This document shows, piece by piece, positions 13,114-15,406 of a DNA stretch of 15,406 bases. Position 1 is the stretch's first letter. Every line of letters starts with the position of its first letter. The position numbers and the translations under genes were made by a program. The notes beneath the pieces are model-generated. The model worked only from the letters and a program-made list of their open reading frames with translations. It had not been told where the DNA came from and made no database searches. Location of the stretch: contig URVD01000015.1 in assembly GCA_900551195.1 (NCBI GenBank), positions 1-15,406 of the forward strand. Direction: 5' to 3'. The stretch is from an uncultured Collinsella sp. (GTDB taxonomy: Bacteria; Actinomycetota; Coriobacteriia; Coriobacteriales; Coriobacteriaceae).

Positions 13114-15406
13114 ATGACCGCAACCGCCAGTCGAACCACCAACCGCAGACCCGAGCTTTTGGCGCCCGCCGGAGGGCCCGAGCCTTTTGCCGCCGCGCTC
13201 GCTGCCGGGGCAGACGCCATCTACTGCGGCATGGGCAGCTTCAACGCCCGCCGCAAGGCAACAAACTTTACCGACGAGGCCTTTGAACAGGCCTGCCGTG
13301 CTGCACACCTGGCCGGCTCGCGCGTTTATGTCACGGTAAACATCGTCATCAAGCAGTCCGAGATGGGCGATGCGCTGCAGCTCATCCACCGCTGTTCCAC
13401 GCTGGGCGCCGACGCCTTCATTATCCAGGACTGGGGCCTGTTCTTTGAGGTCAAGCGCACCATGCCCGGCATCGAGACACACATCTCGACCCAGGCGAAC
13501 ATCCATGACGACCGCGGGACTATTTGGTGCCGCGAGCAGGGCGCCGACCGCGTGACCCTCTCGCGCGAGCTCTCCATTGACGAGATCGCCGCCATCCACG
13601 ACGCCGCGCCCGACGTCGACCTCGAGGTCTTTAGCCACGGTGCCATCTGCTTTTGCTACTCGGGTCTGTGCCTTCTCTCGAGTTTTGCCATGGCGGGCCG
13701 CTCGGCCAACCGCGGCATGTGCGCTCAGCCCTGTCGCCTGCCTTACGAGCTAATCGACGAGAACGGCCGCTCGCTCTCCCCTGCCGGTCGCGAACGCGCG
13801 CTATGCCCGCGCGACACCAATACCTCGCAGCTTGTTCGCCGTCTGTATGACGCCGGCGCCGCATCGCTCAAGCTCGAGGGCCGCATGAAGGCCCCCGATT
13901 ACGTGTATTCCATCGTCGACGTGTATCGTCATCAGATTGATGACATGCTGGCCCATGTTTCGACCTCTAAGGATGAAGAGGCCGCCCGCCAGCGCCAACT
14001 CAAGCGCTGCTTTAACCGTGACTTTACGCACGCCTACCAAGACGGCACCTCGGGCGACGAGATGATGAGCTACGAGCGCTCCAACAACCGCGGCCAGATC
14101 GTGGGCACGGTGCTGGGCAGCCGCCTGGCCAACCGCGATGTGCGCGGGCTCAAGCCTGACGACCGTCGTCGCCGCGCCGCCATCGCCCGCATCGAGCTGT
14201 TTGAGCCCGTGGGCAAGGGCGACCTGCTGGAACTTCGTCACGACGATGAGTTCGACCAATTCCTGACCACCATCGCCGCCGATGATGCCGCTGCCGGCGA
14301 CATCATCGAGTGCCGCGTGCCCCGTAGCATGCCCGAAGGTTGCCGCGTACGCGTGATTCGAAGCCAGCGCGCTATCGACGCCGCCGGCGCCGCGCTCAAG
14401 CGCGACGTGCTGCGCCGCCGCGCCGTAGACGTGTCCGTCGTGGCGCGCCTTGGCGAGCCTTTTACCGTGACGCTCACCTGCTGCGACGACCCCACGCTCA
14501 CCGCCACGGCCACGGGCTTTACCGTCGAGGCCGCCAAGACCCGCGCGGTCGAGGCGTCCGATCTGGTTGAGCATGTAGGCCGCATGGGCTCCTCGCCCTT
14601 TGAGGCCGCGAGCTTTGATGTGACGCTCGATGAGGGCTGCGGCATGGGCTTTTCCGCCGTACATAAGGTGCGCACAGCCGCTTGCAAGGCGCTCGAGGAG
14701 GCCATTCTGGCACCGTACGCGAAGCGTGCCCGCACGCTCGAGCTGCCGGCGATTGTCACCAGTGATTCCCGCCCCATGCCCGAGCACTACCGCGATGAGC
14801 CGCAAATCTGCGCCACCGTCACCTCGTTCGAGGCCGCCGAGGCTGCTCGCGCCGAGGGTGCAACGCGCATCTACATGACCACCGACGCGCTCGATGCGGC
14901 CGAGCTCTCCCCCGCCGATGCGTTTGAGCAGGGCATCGTGCCCGTACTCGACGAGGTCTGCCGCGCCGTTGACCACGCACGCGTCGATCCCTGGATCAAT
15001 GCCGGAGCCACCGTCGCCGTCGGCAATATCTCCGAGCTCGCCGTAGCCGCGCAGGCCGGCGCCACGGTCGAGATTCGCTCTTGCCTGCCGGTGCACAACA
15101 CGCCCTGCATGGAGGCACTCGCCGAGCGCGGGGCCGGGGCGTTTTGGCTCTCGCCCGAGATCACGCTCGACGAGATTATCTCGCTTGGCACCTCCGCGCC
15201 CGCAGCCCTGGGCATCACCGTTTTCGGCCGCCCGCGCGTTATGACGAGCGAGCACTGCATCCTGCAGGTTGCCAACGGTTGTATCCACGATTGCGCCAAT
15301 TGCCGCCTGCGCGCCCGCAAGCTGTCGCTCAAGAATATCGACGGCAAGGTCATGCCCGTGCGCACCGACATCCATGGCCGCTCTCGCTTGTACGACGCCT
15401 ACCCCA
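13114..15406 (+). CDS. U32-family protein, RlhA-like with DUF3656-type middle domain (3' end missing)
   Basis: At least 764 residues, open to the window end. The ATG at 13114 follows an AAAGG ribosome site. The N-terminal barrel begins ELLAPAGGPEPFAAALAAGADAIYCG (14-39). The U32 signature is clear at 171-189 (EVFSHGAICFCYSGLCLLS). C179, C186 and C203 have the same 7- and 17-residue spacing as three FeS ligands of UbiU; C231 is a candidate fourth, so an [4Fe-4S] cluster is likely. The middle part with CFNRDFTHAY resembles E. coli RlhA, which hydroxylates C2501 of 23S rRNA. The C-terminal part adds SEHC and a GCIHDCANC motif (C715, C723, C727, C730), possibly a second metal site, and exceeds the 653 residues of E. 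coli RlhA. The old label peptidase is doubtful; RNA hydroxylation is the better guess. Confidence 0.9.
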   Translation, partial: MTATASRTTNRRPELLAPAGGPEPFAAALAAGADAIYCGMGSFNARRKATNFTDEAFEQACRAAHLAGSRVYVTVNIVIKQSEMGDALQLIHRCSTLGADAFIIQDWGLFFEVKRTMPGIETHISTQANIHDDRGTIWCREQGADRVTLSRELSIDEIAAIHDAAPDVDLEVFSHGAICFCYSGLCLLSSFAMAGRSANRGMCAQPCRLPYELIDENGRSLSPAGRERALCPRDTNTSQLVRRLYDAGAASLKLEGRMKAPDYVYSIVDVYRHQIDDMLAHVSTSKDEEAARQRQLKRCFNRDFTHAYQDGTSGDEMMSYERSNNRGQIVGTVLGSRLANRDVRGLKPDDRRRRAAIARIELFEPVGKGDLLELRHDDEFDQFLTTIAADDAAAGDIIECRVPRSMPEGCRVRVIRSQRAIDAAGAALKRDVLRRRAVDVSVVARLGEPFTVTLTCCDDPTLTATATGFTVEAAKTRAVEASDLVEHVGRMGSSPFEAASFDVTLDEGCGMGFSAVHKVRTAACKALEEAILAPYAKRARTLELPAIVTSDSRPMPEHYRDEPQICATVTSFEAAEAARAEGATRIYMTTDALDAAELSPADAFEQGIVPVLDEVCRAVDHARVDPWINAGATVAVGNISELAVAAQAGATVEIRSCLPVHNTPCMEALAERGAGAFWLSPEITLDEIISLGTSAPAALGITVFGRPRVMTSEHCILQVANGCIHDCANCRLRARKLSLKNIDGKVMPVRTDIHGRSRLYDAYP

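Overview
The window looks like chromosome of a GC-rich gut actinobacterium of the Coriobacteriia, most likely Collinsella or a close relative. The basis is codon and protein style, the anaerobic selenium-dependent purine gene set, the actinobacterial AbiEi-like/nuclease protein, and palindrome-rich intergenic DNA. The genus is an inference from memory, not a search result.

Left part (1-1870). One plus-strand gene (460-1458) encodes a 332-residue protein. It has an AbiEi-like winged-helix front half and a PD-(D/E)xK nuclease-like (DUF559/Vsr type) back half. It is bracketed by two arrays of degenerate palindromes, each about 48 bp and repeating every 62 bp (three units before the gene, six after). 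A Rho-independent terminator for the next, convergent operon sits at the right edge of the second array.

Centre (1939-11314). Five minus-strand genes form one apparent transcription unit, in transcription order: NCS2 purine permease, SsnA aminohydrolase, YgfK, an RnfB-like polyferredoxin, and a fused selenium-dependent xanthine dehydrogenase-type molybdenum hydroxylase. This is the front end of the anaerobic purine-degradation pathway: import, deamination, hydroxylation or its reverse, and electron handling. A well-formed sigma-70-like promoter lies upstream of the permease. Two intergenic gaps each carry a strong hairpin 15-16 nt after the upstream stop codon. No FAD subunit like E. coli YgfM is present; the polyferredoxin occupies the place where an electron carrier is expected.

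Right part (11667-15406). A YheO/DauR-type regulator (PAS_6 + HTH) is divergent from the permease and is the obvious candidate regulator of the operon. A bidirectional terminator separates it from a convergent ridA gene. RidA fits the pathway because the 2,3-diaminopropionate ammonia-lyase step downstream (gene not in this window) releases 2-aminoacrylate. Last is a plus-strand U32-family protein resembling RlhA, cut by the window end. Ring-opening and later genes (hydantoinase, YgeW/YgeX/YgeY types) are not in the window.
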